Source: Gordonibacter sp. 28C (GTDB lineage Bacteria > Actinomycetota > Coriobacteriia > Coriobacteriales > Eggerthellaceae). From it: DNA of 64,000 nucleotides. The notes under the pieces were generated by a model. The model worked only from the letters and a program-made list of their open reading frames with translations, was not told where the DNA came from and made no database searches. Positions 52,201-62,389 of this stretch are shown here, piece by piece. How positions within the stretch are numbered: the stretch's first letter is position 1; each line of letters opens with the position of its first letter. The position numbers and the translations under genes were made by a program. The stretch is taken from positions 62,001-126,000 of the forward strand of contig NZ_PPTR01000003.1 in NCBI RefSeq assembly GCF_003339845.1. The letters are read 5' to 3'.

Positions 52201-55200
52201 CTACCTGCGCGCGCGGCGGCGGACGGAGGCGGCCAGGGCCGCGGCCGCCAGCAGGGCGAGCGCGCCCGCGGCGGGAGGCGCCGCGGCCAGCGGGTCGCCC
52301 GTGGGAGCGAGACCGGCGTCCGAATCGCCGCCGGGGCCGGAAACCTCCCCTTCCCCGTCGCCGGGGCCGTCGCCGCCAGGCTGCTGACCGCCGCCGTCAG
52401 GGACGAGCACCGTAAGCGTCCCGTTCTCGTATGCCACGTCGTAGCAGTCCTGGTTGGTCACCGAGATACCCGAGGGAACGATCGAGCAGGACCCGGGAAC
52501 GGACGCGTCGCCTTCCACGGAAAGCGCCGGCGGTGCCAGCACCTCGTCGGAAGCGGCCAAGCCAAGAAGGTCGAAGCCCAGTTCAGGCAGTCGTTCGCCC
52601 GCAACCATGGAGGCGTCCGCCGCCCTCACCGTCAGCGAAGCCCGCGAGATGGACACCCGGCCCTCCACATCCGTAGGCGAAAGCGCGTAGCTGGCCGCAT
52701 CCGCGCCCTCAAGGCGCACGGACAGCGCCTCGAAGCCCAGGTCGTCGGCGACCAGCGCGCCGGAGGCGGAGCCGTTGGCGGCTGCAAGCACCTCGTCGCC
52801 CGGAAGCACCCCTTCCAGCAAAAGCGACACTCCGAAGAACGCCGCCGTGCCGTCGTAGGGGCGCGACGCAGAGGAATCGCCCGCGTCGATCTTCGCGGAC
52901 AGGGCCCTCGGCAGCACCTCCAGCCGCCCGGGAACGAAGGAGATAATGTAGTCTTCCGAAGACAACCCAGAGGGAACGATCGGGTAGGAGCCCGCCGGCG
53001 AGTCGGCCTCGTACCCCTCGATCGCAAGCTTCAGGCTGCCAGTTAGGTTGCCCGAACCCTCGCCAGGGACGAAGCCCTCGAACGCAGCACCCGCGTCCGT
53101 AGCCTCCTCGCCGTAGGTTGCCGTGACATCCTTCGCCGTCACGGCAAGCGGCGCGCGGCCGATGGAGAAGCCCAGCGAGGCCGAGCCGGCGCACGAGGGC
53201 TCGTCCCCGGGCACCGAGAAGGTCGCGACGTAGTCCCCCGCCCGCGTCGGCGCATCGTCCGACGGGCCGTAGGCAGTGCCGCCCACGCCCTCATAGGACA
53301 ACTTGAAGTCGCCCTCGTAGGTTTCGCCACCGAAGGACGCGACGGGCTTGCCCGCAAAGCCGGCCTGCGGCGAGCCGTCGTAAACCAGGCCGCCCGCCGC
53401 CGTCACGCCCGAGATCTGAGCCACGGGCTTGTCGACGTAGGAAACGTTCACGACCACCTTCGAGTCCTCGCAGTTGGCCATGTTCGAAAGGCGCACCTCC
53501 ACCTCGTCGCGCTGCGCGCTCGCAGGCGCGTCGGAGGTCAGGGTCAGGATGCCCGCAGCGTCGACCTCGGCCGACACCAGGCCCTCCCTCGTGAAGGATA
53601 CGACTTCGAACGAAGCGTCCCGCGCCGCCTCGGGCAGAAGCGCCGCCACGTTGACGGATGCCTCGTCGCCAGGCTGGAGCCGCTTCATATCCACGGGAGC
53701 ATTCACGGCGAAGGCCGGGGCCTTGGCGATCGAGTAGTCGGCGGCGGCGGACCCTTCGATGGCGTAGAAGGAGGCGTCCTCGCCCGCGAGCGAAGCCGTC
53801 GCGGCATAGGGGCCGCCCGCCTCGGTCTCGGCGCCGCCCGAAACCTCGACGCGCACATCGTCGCCCGGAAGGGCGCCGACAAGCTGCGCGGACGCCTGCG
53901 CCCCGTCCCCGTACACGCGGTCGTCGAGGCCCGACCAGGACAGGGTGGCCCCCTTGGGCTTCACGGTAACCTGGACGTCCTCGTAGGCGTCCTGCAGGTT
54001 CGCCAGACCCGACACCCTCGCGCGCACCGTGCTCGTCCCAACGGGCAGGAGCTTCTTGCGCGTGTCGTAGTAAACCGTCGCCTGCTTGCCCTCGGCCACC
54101 CCCTTGACCGGCTCGCACAGAGGGGTCTCGGAGCCGTCCGCACCCACGACGAACAGCTGCAGCGTCGGCTCCGCAGCGCTGCGGAACGCGGGAGCGGGCG
54201 CCGCCTGCGGCGTCACGGTGAAGCTCATGGTCTCGCCGTAGAAGAAGGACAAGCCCTGGCCGCCGATCGCGCCACCGACCGAAAGGTCGAGCGAGGTGCC
54301 CGACTGCACGATGTCCCCGGTCGCCTCGACCGACGAGCCGCCCTCGGCCAGCGAGTAGTTCTTGCAAACCGGGCTTTCGGGCACGAGCGAAACCTCCACG
54401 AGGGCTTTCTTGCCCTTGCCGGCGGCGCTGCTTTCGAACGCGCCGGTCGCGGTGAAGTCCTGCCCCATCGTCAGCGATTCCCCCTCGACCAAGTTGTCGA
54501 ACAGCACCTCCTCCACCTTCGCGTCCGTCGTGCCGTCGTAGGTTTTCGAAGCCACGGAGGCCGACGAGACCGAGATCTGCCTGGGAGAGATGGACGCCGT
54601 GCCGGTCACGGCGCTAGGGTCGAGGGCGTAGTTGGTCGCGGAGGAGCCGACCAGGTGGACGGCCGTCGCGGCGAAGTCCTTGGAGTCGGTGACGGAGGGG
54701 GTGTCGACGTTGCCGTCGGCGGTGGCGGACACGTCGTCATCCGCGAAAACGTTCCCGAGCACGAGAGGCGCGCCTGTGAAGTCCGGCGTGCCGTCGTAGG
54801 CCCTGGACGTGCCCGGAGCTATCTCGGCCGTAAGAATCCTGGCGGCAACCTTCAGCTCGCCCTGCTTGAAGTCGATGGCGTAGTTGTCGGACGAAAGGCC
54901 CGCGGGGAGGATCGGGTAGTTCCCCACTGCGGATCCAGCCTTGTAGTCCCCGAAGGAGAACTTGAGCGCTCCGCCCAAGACATCCGAACCCTCGTTGTTG
55001 ACAAAGCCGGTATAGGACACGCCTTCGTTCTCGGGATCGTCGCCGTAAGCGACCTCCGCGTTGTTCGCCGTCACAAGCAGCGGGGCCTTCGTTATGGACG
55101 CCGCACCGGCAACGTCGTCGACGGAAAGCACGTAGTTGACCGCGGAGGAGCCTTCCAGGTGGACGGTCGTAGCGGCGAACTGCTTGGCGTCGCCGGCAGC

Positions 55201-58200
55201 GGGATTGTCGACATGGCCGTCGGCAGTGGCGGACACGTCGTCATCCGGATGGACGTTCCCGAGCACGAGCTCCACGCCGGAGAAATCGGCGCTGCCATCG
55301 TAGGTCTTGGACGCGTCCGGAGCGACTTCGGCCGAAAGGACCCTGGCGGCAACTTCCAGCTTGCCCGGCTTGAATTCGATATCGTAGTTCGCCGCCGTCA
55401 AGCCAGCAGGGGCTATCGGGTAGGTTCCCACTGCCGAACCGGCTTTGTAGCCCCCGAAGGAGAATATGAGGTCGCCCTTGAGGACGCTTGAGTCCTCGCC
55501 GGGGACGAAGCCACCGTAGAAGACGCCCTCGTCCTTCGGCCCGTCGCCGTAGGCGACGGCCGCATTGTTCGCGATCACGGTCAGCGGGGCCTTCGTTATG
55601 GACACGGATCCCGTCACCTTGGAAGGATCGAGCTCGTAATTACTCGCATCAGCCCCAGCCAGGTGGACGGCCGTCGTGGCGAAGTCCTTGGCGTCGCCGG
55701 CAGCGGGGTTGTCGACATGCCCGTCGGCAGTGGCGGACACAACGTCGTCCGCGAAGACGTTCCCGAGCTTCAACTTCACGCCTGCGAAGTCCGGCGTGCC
55801 GTCGTAGGTTTTCATCGTGTCCGGAGCAACCTCGGCCGAAAGGACCCTGGCGGCAACCTTCAGCTCGCCCTTTTTGAAGGTTATCGCGTAGTTGTTCGAC
55901 TCCAGGCCCGCTGGGAGGATCGGGTAGTTCCCCGCCGCCGAGCCCGGGGCGTAGTCCCCGAAGGAGAACGAGAGCGTACCACCCAGGACGTCCGAGCCCT
56001 CGTTGTTGACGAAGCCGGCATAGGATACGCCCTTGTCCTTGGGATCGTCGCCGTAGGCGACGGCCGCGTTGTTCGCGGTCACGGTCAAGAGCGCCTTGGC
56101 GACGTCCGCCTCGACGTCGACCGAATCGGAGGACAACTCGTAGTTGCGGGCAACGTCGGTCTGCATGAGCGCCGCCGTCACGCAGACGGCCTTTCCCGTA
56201 CCGGCCAAGCTGTCCGCGAAAATGCCGGTTGCAGAGTAGTCCGCGCCCATCGCCAGCGACTCGCCCGGGACGAGATCGACAAACGACACCTCTTCCACCT
56301 TCGCGTCCGGCTTGCCGTCATAGGTCTTCGAGGCCACAGTGGCCGACGAGACCGAGATGGGCCTGGGGTCGATGGACGACGCAACGTCGATCGACCCGGC
56401 GGTCAGCTCGTAGTTGGCAGCGATAGGCGTCTGTTCGAGCGCCACCGCCACATGGGCGACCCTGTCGCCGCTGGCTGCAGCGCTATCGAACGCGCCGGTC
56501 ACAGAGTAATCCGTCCCCAGGGCGAGCACCTCGCCTGTGACGAGGTTACCGAACTCGACCGCCTTCACCTCGGCGTCCGTATTGCCGTCGTACTGCTTGG
56601 AGGCTACAGTGGCCGACGAGAGCGAGATGGGCCTGGGGTCGATGGAGACCGCGCCGGCCACAGTCGCAGGATCGAGCGAGTAGTTGCCGGCAGCGGCGCC
56701 CGCCAAAGCGACAGCCGTCGCTGTGAAGGACTTGCCGGTACCTGCGGATACGTCGTCCACAGTGCCGTCGGCGGTGGCAGACACGACGTCGCCCGGATGC
56801 ACGTTCCCGAGCTTCAGCTCCACGCCGGAGAAATCGGCGCTGCCGTTGTAGGTCTTCGTCATGCCCGGAGCGACCTCAGCCGTGAGGACCCTGGGGGCAA
56901 CCCTCAGCTCGCCCTTCACAAAATCGATGTTGTAGTTCGCCGCCGTCAAACCTGCGGGGTCAATCGGGTAGTTCCCCACCGCGGAGCCGGCCTTGTAATC
57001 CCCGAAGGAGAGCACGAGATCGCCCTCGAGGATGTTCGAGTCCTCGTTGTTGACGAAGCCGCTGTAGGAGACGCCTTCGTTCTTCGGCTCGTCGCCGTAG
57101 GCGACGCCCGCGTTGTTCGCCGCCACGGTCAGCTTAGCCTTGGCGATGGACGCCGCGCCGGTCACGGCATCGCCGGAAAGCTCGTAGTTACCCACGGAGG
57201 AGCCTTTCAAACGGATCGCCGTCGCTGTAAAAGGCTTGTCGGAAGCCGCGGATGCGTCGTCCACGGTACCGTCGGCGGTCGCGGACACGTCGTCGCCCGG
57301 ATGCACGTTCCCGAGCACGAGTTCCACGCCGGAGAAATCCGGCGTTCCGTCGTAGGTCTTCGTCGTCCCGGACGCAACCGCGGCCGAAAGGACCCTAGAG
57401 ACCACCTGCAGATTGCCCTCCTTGAACTCGATATCGTAGTTCGCCGACTTCAAGCCCACGGGGATGATCGGGTAGCTCCCGATCGCGGAGCCGGCCTTGT
57501 AGCTACCGAAGGAGAACACGAGATCGCCCTCGAGGACGTTCGAATCCTCGTTGTTGACGAAGCCGCTGTAGGACGCGCCCTCGTTCTTGGGTTCGTCGCC
57601 ATAGACGATCATAAAGTCCTTCGCCGTCACGGTCAGCTTAGCCTTGGCGATGCTCGCCGCGCCGGTCACGTCACCGGGAACGAGGGCGTAGTTGGCAGCC
57701 GCACCGCTCGTCGAGAGTAACACCTTGATGTCTACCTTCTTGTCCGCGTCGGCGAAAGCGTCCTCGAACATACCGGTCGCAGTGAAGTCCGCGCCCATCG
57801 TCAGCGATTCTCCGTCGACCAGATTTTCGAACGTCACCGACTCCACCTTCGCGTCCGTCGTGCCGTCGTAGGTTCTCGAAGCCACGGAAGACGACGAGAC
57901 CGAGATCGGCTTGGGAGCTATTGTCGCCTGCACATCGGCCGGCCCATTCGCGACGTAACAGACAGGGGCACCGTCCTCCTCGCGCACGATCTTCGCCAAG
58001 GTCGCCCGCACGTCGTACGAGCCGGCGTTCTTGGGCATCTCTGGCCCGTACCCAAAAGCGGAAGCTTCCTTGCTCTCGAACGCGGCTGCATCGGCCAGTT
58101 CGCCTTGCATGGGAACCGGAGATGCAGCGCTCAGATCGAAGTCAGCCGCGCTCAGCGAATTGCCGTCGTACACGAAGCCGCCCTTCGACGTGAGGACAGG

Positions 58201-61200
58201 CGTGTACACCTTCTTCTCGCACACGGTCACAGGGTAGGCTACGGAAGTAACGGGGTCGGAGTTGGCAATGACGGCGAGGGGGGCGCTGAGCGTCCCCACG
58301 GATGCGCCGCACACCTTGTCCGCGGCGATGTCGACGTCCGCGTCCGAGCTGGCGAACACACCGCCCGTGATGGAGACGTTAACGGGCGTTGTGCTTGCAT
58401 CACCGTCTCCGATACCGACGCCAAGCGCCTTGCCGTCGGGAGCCTTGCACGAGGCGGACACCGAGCCACCGGTTACCCCAACGCTGCCGCCGGAGCCCCC
58501 AAATCCGCTTCCGATACCAGCGCCAGTAGATCTACCGACGCTCTCGCACGAGGCGGTCACCGTGCCGCCGGATATCTTGACGCTGCCGGCGGAGCCGTCG
58601 CTGCCGCCGCCGATGCCGGCACCAGCAGATTCGCCGTCGCTCTCGCACGAGGCGGTAACCGTGCCGCCGGATATCCTCACGCTGCCAGCGGAGCCATTGA
58701 GACCACCGCCAATCCCGGTGCCGAACGCGATCTTGCCCTCGCCGGTGCTCTTGCACAAAGCGGTCACCGTGCCGTTGGATATCTCGACGCTGCCGCCGGA
58801 TCCATTCCATCCGCCGCCGATGCCGGCGCCGTAGGAGAGGTCGACGCTCTCGCACGAAGCGACCACCTCGCCGCCCAGTATCTTCACGCTGCTGGCGGAG
58901 CCGTTTAAGCCGCCGCCGATGCCGGCACCGAAGGAGGCGCCGGTGCCTTTGCACAAGGCGGTCACCTTGCCGCCGTTTACCTCGACGCCGCCGCCGGATC
59001 CCTGGTAACCGCCGCCTATGCCGGCGCCGTACGCACTACCATTGTCGCCGGCGCCTTCGCACGAGGCCGCCACCGTGCCGTCCGTTATCTTAACGATGCC
59101 GCCGGAGCGGCCATTGCGGCCGCCGATACCGGCGCCGAGCGCATTGTCTTTGCTGAAGCACTTCGCCTCGAGGGAGCCCTTGCCGCCGATGACCACGGAT
59201 GCCCCGTCGGGGACCTCCAAGCCGGCGCGGTTCATGTCGCTGACGAGGAGGTTGCTGGAGCCCTCCGCCAGCGTAACGTCAGCAGTCGCGCCGGACTTGA
59301 TCTCGAACGCGCATGCCCGGTCATTGCCGCTCATGTCGATCTTGACGCCCGCGAGTGTGACATCCGCGTTCGTTCCAGCGGGCACCGCGATGCAGTCGCG
59401 CTTGGTCTGCGTGATACCGTCCTTCATGGAGACGACCATGGGCGTGCCCGTCCTCAGCTCGAGAACGCTGTTTGCGTAGGAATAATCCACGCCCTGCGCG
59501 CCGCCCGTGACCATGAAGTCGCCCGCCGGAGCGGCCACCGCGTAAGGGTAGTCGCCCTTGTCCTCGAAGGGGTTGTCGCGCACGACGCACCCTGCGGAGG
59601 GTTCGACTTTGTAAACGGTGCCGGCGCTGGTGCCGGCGCCAAGGGCGCCGTCGGCGAACAGACCGCCCGTGATGGACACGTCGACAGGATCGCCTCTGTA
59701 GTCACCGCCGCCGCCGATGCCCGATCCGTAGCCCGACGCCTTGATGCGGCCGCCGGATATCGAAAGGCTGCCGTTCGAGCCAGCCATACCGCCGCCGATA
59801 CCGGCACCGTAGGAGACGCCGATGCCTTCGCACAAGGCGGTCACCGTGCCGCCGGACACCTTGACGGCACCGTCGGAGCCACAGTAGCCGCCGCCGATGC
59901 CGGTACCGTACGCGCCACCGCCAGCCTCGCACGAAGCCGTCACCGTTCCGCCGGTTATCTCGACGCTGCCGCCGGAACCGTTGTAGCCGCCGCCGATGCC
60001 GGCACCGAACGCGCCGCCATAGTTGTCGACGCTCTCGCATGAAGCCGTCACCGTTCCGTCCGTTATCTTAACGATGCCGCCGGAGCCGCCATCGCCGCCA
60101 CCAATGCCGGCGCCGAGCGCAGCCCGTTCGCCGAAGCACTTTGCATCGAGGGCACCTTCGCCACCGATGGTCACCGAGGCTCCGTTTCCAACTTCCAGAC
60201 CGGCGCGATACCCGCCGCTGACAAGGAGGCTGTCGGAGCCTTCGGCCAACGTAACACTCGCCGAGGAGCCAGATCCGATGGCGAAGGCGCAAGCGCTGAG
60301 GCGGGGGTCACCGTACTCGTCAAGATCGCCGCTCACGTCGATCTTGACGCCCGCGAGCGTGACGTCCGCCGCCGCACCAGTTACCGCGATGCGGTCGCGC
60401 TCGGTCTGTGCGACGCCGTCCCGCATGGAGATCGTCACAGGGATTCCCGTCAGGACCTTGAGCGTCGAGGTCGGGTAGTCGTAGGAATAGTCCACACCTC
60501 GCGTCCCGCCATCAACCTTGAAGTCGCCCGCAGCCCCCGCGACGGCGTAGGGGTAGCCTGCGTCGCCACTGTCATGCACGGCGAAGCCAGAAGCAGGAGT
60601 CACGCCATACACCGTGTTGGCGCCAAGGTCGCCATCGCTGAACATGCCGCCCGTTATCTTCGCCACACGATCTATCCCGGTGGAGCCCAACGCCTTGATG
60701 CGACCGCCCGATATCGCGATGCCGATGCTAGTGCCGGCATAGCCGCCGATGCCGGCGACGTTCGCGGAGCCGTTTACGCTCTCGCACGAAGCGGTCACCG
60801 TGCCGCCGGAAATCTTGATGTCGCCGCCGGAACCGACATAGCCGCCGCCGATGCCGGCGCCAAGCGCGTCGAAGGGGACGCTCTTGCACAAGGCGGTCAC
60901 CGTGCCGCCGGTTATCTCGATGCTGCCCGCAGAGTCGCCCGCGCCGCCGCCGATGCCGGCGCCGGACGTGCTGTCGCGGAGGCTCTCGCACTTCGCTTCG
61001 AGGGAGCCTTCGCCGCCGATGGACACGGACGCTCCTTCGGGGACCTCCAGACCAGCACGGCTATTGCCGCTGGCAAGGGAGTTGTCGGAGCCCTTCGCCA
61101 GCGTGATGCTCGCCGAAGCGCCGGATTCGATCTCGAAGGCACAGGAGCCGCCGCTACTGCTCACGTCGATGGCGACGCCCGCAAGCGTGACGTCCGCCGC

Positions 61201-61500
61201 CGCGCTGGACACCACGATGCGGTCGGTCGTCGTCTCCAACACGCCGTCCTTCATGCTGACCGTGACGGCCTTACCCGACGTTATCTCGAGGACGTTGCCG
61301 CCGTAGGAGTAGTCGCCGCTGTCGAGCGTCTGCCCGGGCTCTGTCGCGACGATATCGAACGCGCCTACCGTGTCAGCGTGCGCCTGGGCGGGCAGGCCCG
61401 CCAGCAGGCCGAGGGCCAGCGCTAGGAGCACCCCCCCCCCTGCGAGGATTTTCGCCTTGCGAGCCGCAAGCGCGCCCGATGCTGCCGCCGTTCGTGCCAT
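52201..61500 (-). CDS. Giant LAxTG-anchored repeat surface protein (beta-helix + MBG/YDG repeats)
   Basis: 3,099 residues. Signal peptide 1-~42 (MARTAAASGALAARKAKILA, a hydrophobic core, cleavage near AQA-HA). Residues ~45-1080: three large units (each opening with a segment ending like VDYSYDYPTS...) made of repeated ISGGTVTASCES...GAGIGGG, a Gly-rich beta-helix pattern. Residues ~1085-3040: alternating MBG-type (LTVTANNAAVAYGDDPKDKG...) and YDG-type (VASKTYDGTTDAKVEE...) repeats. C-terminus LAPTGDP, hydrophobic span, RRRARR: LAxTG sorting signal. Codons 21-24 of the signal peptide are a run of 10 G. A GTG 66 bases upstream is an alternative start. Confidence 0.9.
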   Translation of the reverse strand: MARTAAASGALAARKAKILAGGGVLLALALGLLAGLPAQAHADTVGAFDIVATEPGQTLDSGDYSYGGNVLEITSGKAVTVSMKDGVLETTTDRIVVSSAAADVTLAGVAIDVSSSGGSCAFEIESGASASITLAKGSDNSLASGNSRAGLEVPEGASVSIGGEGSLEAKCESLRDSTSGAGIGGGAGDSAGSIEITGGTVTALCKSVPFDALGAGIGGGYVGSGGDIKISGGTVTASCESVNGSANVAGIGGYAGTSIGIAISGGRIKALGSTGIDRVAKITGGMFSDGDLGANTVYGVTPASGFAVHDSGDAGYPYAVAGAAGDFKVDGGTRGVDYSYDYPTSTLKVLTGIPVTISMRDGVAQTERDRIAVTGAAADVTLAGVKIDVSGDLDEYGDPRLSACAFAIGSGSSASVTLAEGSDSLLVSGGYRAGLEVGNGASVTIGGEGALDAKCFGERAALGAGIGGGDGGSGGIVKITDGTVTASCESVDNYGGAFGAGIGGGYNGSGGSVEITGGTVTASCEAGGGAYGTGIGGGYCGSDGAVKVSGGTVTALCEGIGVSYGAGIGGGMAGSNGSLSISGGRIKASGYGSGIGGGGDYRGDPVDVSITGGLFADGALGAGTSAGTVYKVEPSAGCVVRDNPFEDKGDYPYAVAAPAGDFMVTGGAQGVDYSYANSVLELRTGTPMVVSMKDGITQTKRDCIAVPAGTNADVTLAGVKIDMSGNDRACAFEIKSGATADVTLAEGSSNLLVSDMNRAGLEVPDGASVVIGGKGSLEAKCFSKDNALGAGIGGRNGRSGGIVKITDGTVAASCEGAGDNGSAYGAGIGGGYQGSGGGVEVNGGKVTALCKGTGASFGAGIGGGLNGSASSVKILGGEVVASCESVDLSYGAGIGGGWNGSGGSVEISNGTVTALCKSTGEGKIAFGTGIGGGLNGSAGSVRISGGTVTASCESDGESAGAGIGGGSDGSAGSVKISGGTVTASCESVGRSTGAGIGSGFGGSGGSVGVTGGSVSASCKAPDGKALGVGIGDGDASTTPVNVSITGGVFASSDADVDIAADKVCGASVGTLSAPLAVIANSDPVTSVAYPVTVCEKKVYTPVLTSKGGFVYDGNSLSAADFDLSAASPVPMQGELADAAAFESKEASAFGYGPEMPKNAGSYDVRATLAKIVREEDGAPVCYVANGPADVQATIAPKPISVSSSSVASRTYDGTTDAKVESVTFENLVDGESLTMGADFTATGMFEDAFADADKKVDIKVLLSTSGAAANYALVPGDVTGAASIAKAKLTVTAKDFMIVYGDEPKNEGASYSGFVNNEDSNVLEGDLVFSFGSYKAGSAIGSYPIIPVGLKSANYDIEFKEGNLQVVSRVLSAAVASGTTKTYDGTPDFSGVELVLGNVHPGDDVSATADGTVDDASAASDKPFTATAIRLKGSSVGNYELSGDAVTGAASIAKAKLTVAANNAGVAYGDEPKNEGVSYSGFVNNEDSNILEGDLVLSFGDYKAGSAVGNYPIDPAGLTAANYNIDFVKGELRVAPRVLTAEVAPGMTKTYNGSADFSGVELKLGNVHPGDVVSATADGTVDDVSAGTGKSFTATAVALAGAAAGNYSLDPATVAGAVSIDPRPISLSSATVASKQYDGNTDAEVKAVEFGNLVTGEVLALGTDYSVTGAFDSAAASGDRVAHVAVALEQTPIAANYELTAGSIDVASSIDPRPISVSSATVASKTYDGKPDAKVEEVSFVDLVPGESLAMGADYSATGIFADSLAGTGKAVCVTAALMQTDVARNYELSSDSVDVEADVAKALLTVTANNAAVAYGDDPKDKGVSYAGFVNNEGSDVLGGTLSFSFGDYAPGSAAGNYPILPAGLESNNYAITFKKGELKVAARVLSAEVAPDTMKTYDGTPDFAGVKLKLGNVFADDVVSATADGHVDNPAAGDAKDFATTAVHLAGADASNYELDPSKVTGSVSITKAPLTVIANNAAVAYGDGPKDEGVFYGGFVPGEDSSVLKGDLIFSFGGYKAGSAVGTYPIAPAGLTAANYDIEFKPGKLEVAARVLSAEVAPDASKTYDGSADFSGVELVLGNVHPDDDVSATADGHVDNPAAGDAKQFAATTVHLEGSSAVNYVLSVDDVAGAASITKAPLLVTANNAEVAYGDDPENEGVSYTGFVNNEGSDVLGGALKFSFGDYKAGSAVGNYPILPAGLSSDNYAIDFKQGELKVAARILTAEIAPGTSRAYDGTPDFTGAPLVLGNVFADDDVSATADGNVDTPSVTDSKDFAATAVHLVGSSATNYALDPSAVTGTASISPRQISVSSASVASKTYDGTTDAKVEEVLFDNLVEGESLTMGQDFTATGAFESSAAGKGKKALVEVSLVPESPVCKNYSLAEGGSSVEATGDIVQSGTSLDLSVGGAIGGQGLSFFYGETMSFTVTPQAAPAPAFRSAAEPTLQLFVVGADGSETPLCEPVKGVAEGKQATVYYDTRKKLLPVGTSTVRARVSGLANLQDAYEDVQVTVKPKGATLSWSGLDDRVYGDGAQASAQLVGALPGDDVRVEVSGGAETEAGGPYAATASLAGEDASFYAIEGSAAADYSIAKAPAFAVNAPVDMKRLQPGDEASVNVAALLPEAARDASFEVVSFTREGLVSAEVDAAGILTLTSDAPASAQRDEVEVRLSNMANCEDSKVVVNVSYVDKPVAQISGVTAAGGLVYDGSPQAGFAGKPVASFGGETYEGDFKLSYEGVGGTAYGPSDDAPTRAGDYVATFSVPGDEPSCAGSASLGFSIGRAPLAVTAKDVTATYGEEATDAGAAFEGFVPGEGSGNLTGSLKLAIEGYEADSPAGSYPIVPSGLSSEDYIISFVPGRLEVLPRALSAKIDAGDSSASRPYDGTAAFFGVSLLLEGVLPGDEVLAAANGSASGALVADDLGFEALSVRLEGADAASYALSPTDVEGRVSISRASLTVRAADASMVAGERLPELGFDLLGLAASDEVLAPPALSVEGDASVPGSCSIVPSGISVTNQDCYDVAYENGTLTVLVPDGGGQQPGGDGPGDGEGEVSGPGGDSDAGLAPTGDPLAAAPPAAGALALLAAAALAASVRRRARR
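61431..61440. repeat. Homopolymer tract of 10 C (10 G in the coding strand)
   Basis: Lies in the signal-peptide codons of the giant surface protein (encoding A-G-G-G-V). In this sequence the frame is intact; gain or loss of one base would truncate the protein. Confidence 0.9.
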
Positions 61501-61637
61501 GCCCGTACCGCCTTCGCGCCAGGAGCCCGCGCGGACATGCGGGAGCTCCTTCGTAGATAGATGCACTCATGTTACCACACGGTTACACAGTTGGGGAGCC
61601 ACGACGAGCTGCAAGGTAGAATACGGCTGATGCCGCA

Positions 61638-61681
61638 GGGGATCCTTCGACTCCGCGCTACGCGCTCCGCTCAGGATGACA
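61638..61681. repeat. Dispersed palindromic repeat element, copy 2
   Basis: Same element as at 1148-1190, here between pdxT and the giant surface gene; a partial echo (CCGCTCGGGGTGACAGA) follows at about 61701-61717. The remaining intergenic stretch 61501-61788 shows no gene. Confidence 0.6.
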
Positions 61682-61788
61682 GAGAACAGGGCTTCAGCAT
61701 TCCGCTCGGGGTGACAGAGGGTAGGATCTCGGCGCGGCGCTCGGGACGGAGGCCGGGAGGGACTTGCCCTCCCGGGAAGGCGCCCCTC

Positions 61789-62379
61789 TTACGAACCTAC
61801 GACGCGCTCCAGGAAGAACGCGTGCACGCGCGCGTCGTCGGTGAGCTCGGGATGGAACGCTGCGGCCAGCGCTCGGCCCTCGCGCACGGCCAGCGGCTCG
61901 CCGTCGTCGGCCGCGGCCAGCACCTCGACGCCGCAGCCGAGGTCGACGAAGCGCGGGGCGCGGATGAACACGCCTTTCACCGGCCCGCCTTCCACGCCGG
62001 CGAACGGCACCGTCGTCTCGAACGAGTCGATCTGCCGCCCGTAGGCGTTGCGGCGGATGCGCGCGTCCATGAGCGCGAGCGGCTCCTGGTCGGGGCGCGC
62101 GCCCTCGATGTCGCGCGCCATGAGGATGGCGCCGGCGCACGTGCCGAACACGGCCATACCGCCCGCGTGCGCGTCGCGCAACGGCCCGTACAGCCCGTGG
62201 ATGGCAAGCAGCTTCGCGATGGCCGTGGACTCGCCTCCCGGGATCACCAAACCGTCGAGCCCTTCGAGCTCGTCCGGCCAGCGCACGAGGCGCGTGTCCG
62301 CCCCCAGCCCGTCGAGCATCCGCCGATGCTCGCGGAAGGCGCCCTGCAAGGCCAGGACGCCGATGCGCTTCGCCGACAT
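61789..62379 (-). CDS. pdxT: Pyridoxal 5'-phosphate synthase glutaminase subunit
   Basis: 196 residues. Class I glutamine amidotransferase: GVLALQGAFREHRRML opening, PGGESTAIAKLL, nucleophile Cys in FGTCAGAILMA (~80) and the His-Glu pair in AAFHPELTDD. Delivers ammonia to PdxS. Starts 10 bases after the pdxS stop. Confidence 0.96.
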   Translation of the reverse strand: MSAKRIGVLALQGAFREHRRMLDGLGADTRLVRWPDELEGLDGLVIPGGESTAIAKLLAIHGLYGPLRDAHAGGMAVFGTCAGAILMARDIEGARPDQEPLALMDARIRRNAYGRQIDSFETTVPFAGVEGGPVKGVFIRAPRFVDLGCGVEVLAAADDGEPLAVREGRALAAAFHPELTDDARVHAFFLERVVGS

Positions 62380-62389
62380 GAAGCCCCTC

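Noticed and set aside
58300-60900. Regularly repeated DNA resembling a CRISPR array
   Set aside because: The repeats are in frame, of variable length and encode the Gly-rich beta-helix pattern; no constant spacers and no cas genes.
52186-61425. Many long plus-strand open frames opposite the giant surface gene
   Set aside because: They are rich in R, G, A, H and V with no family features and mirror the GC-rich repeats of the minus-strand gene.
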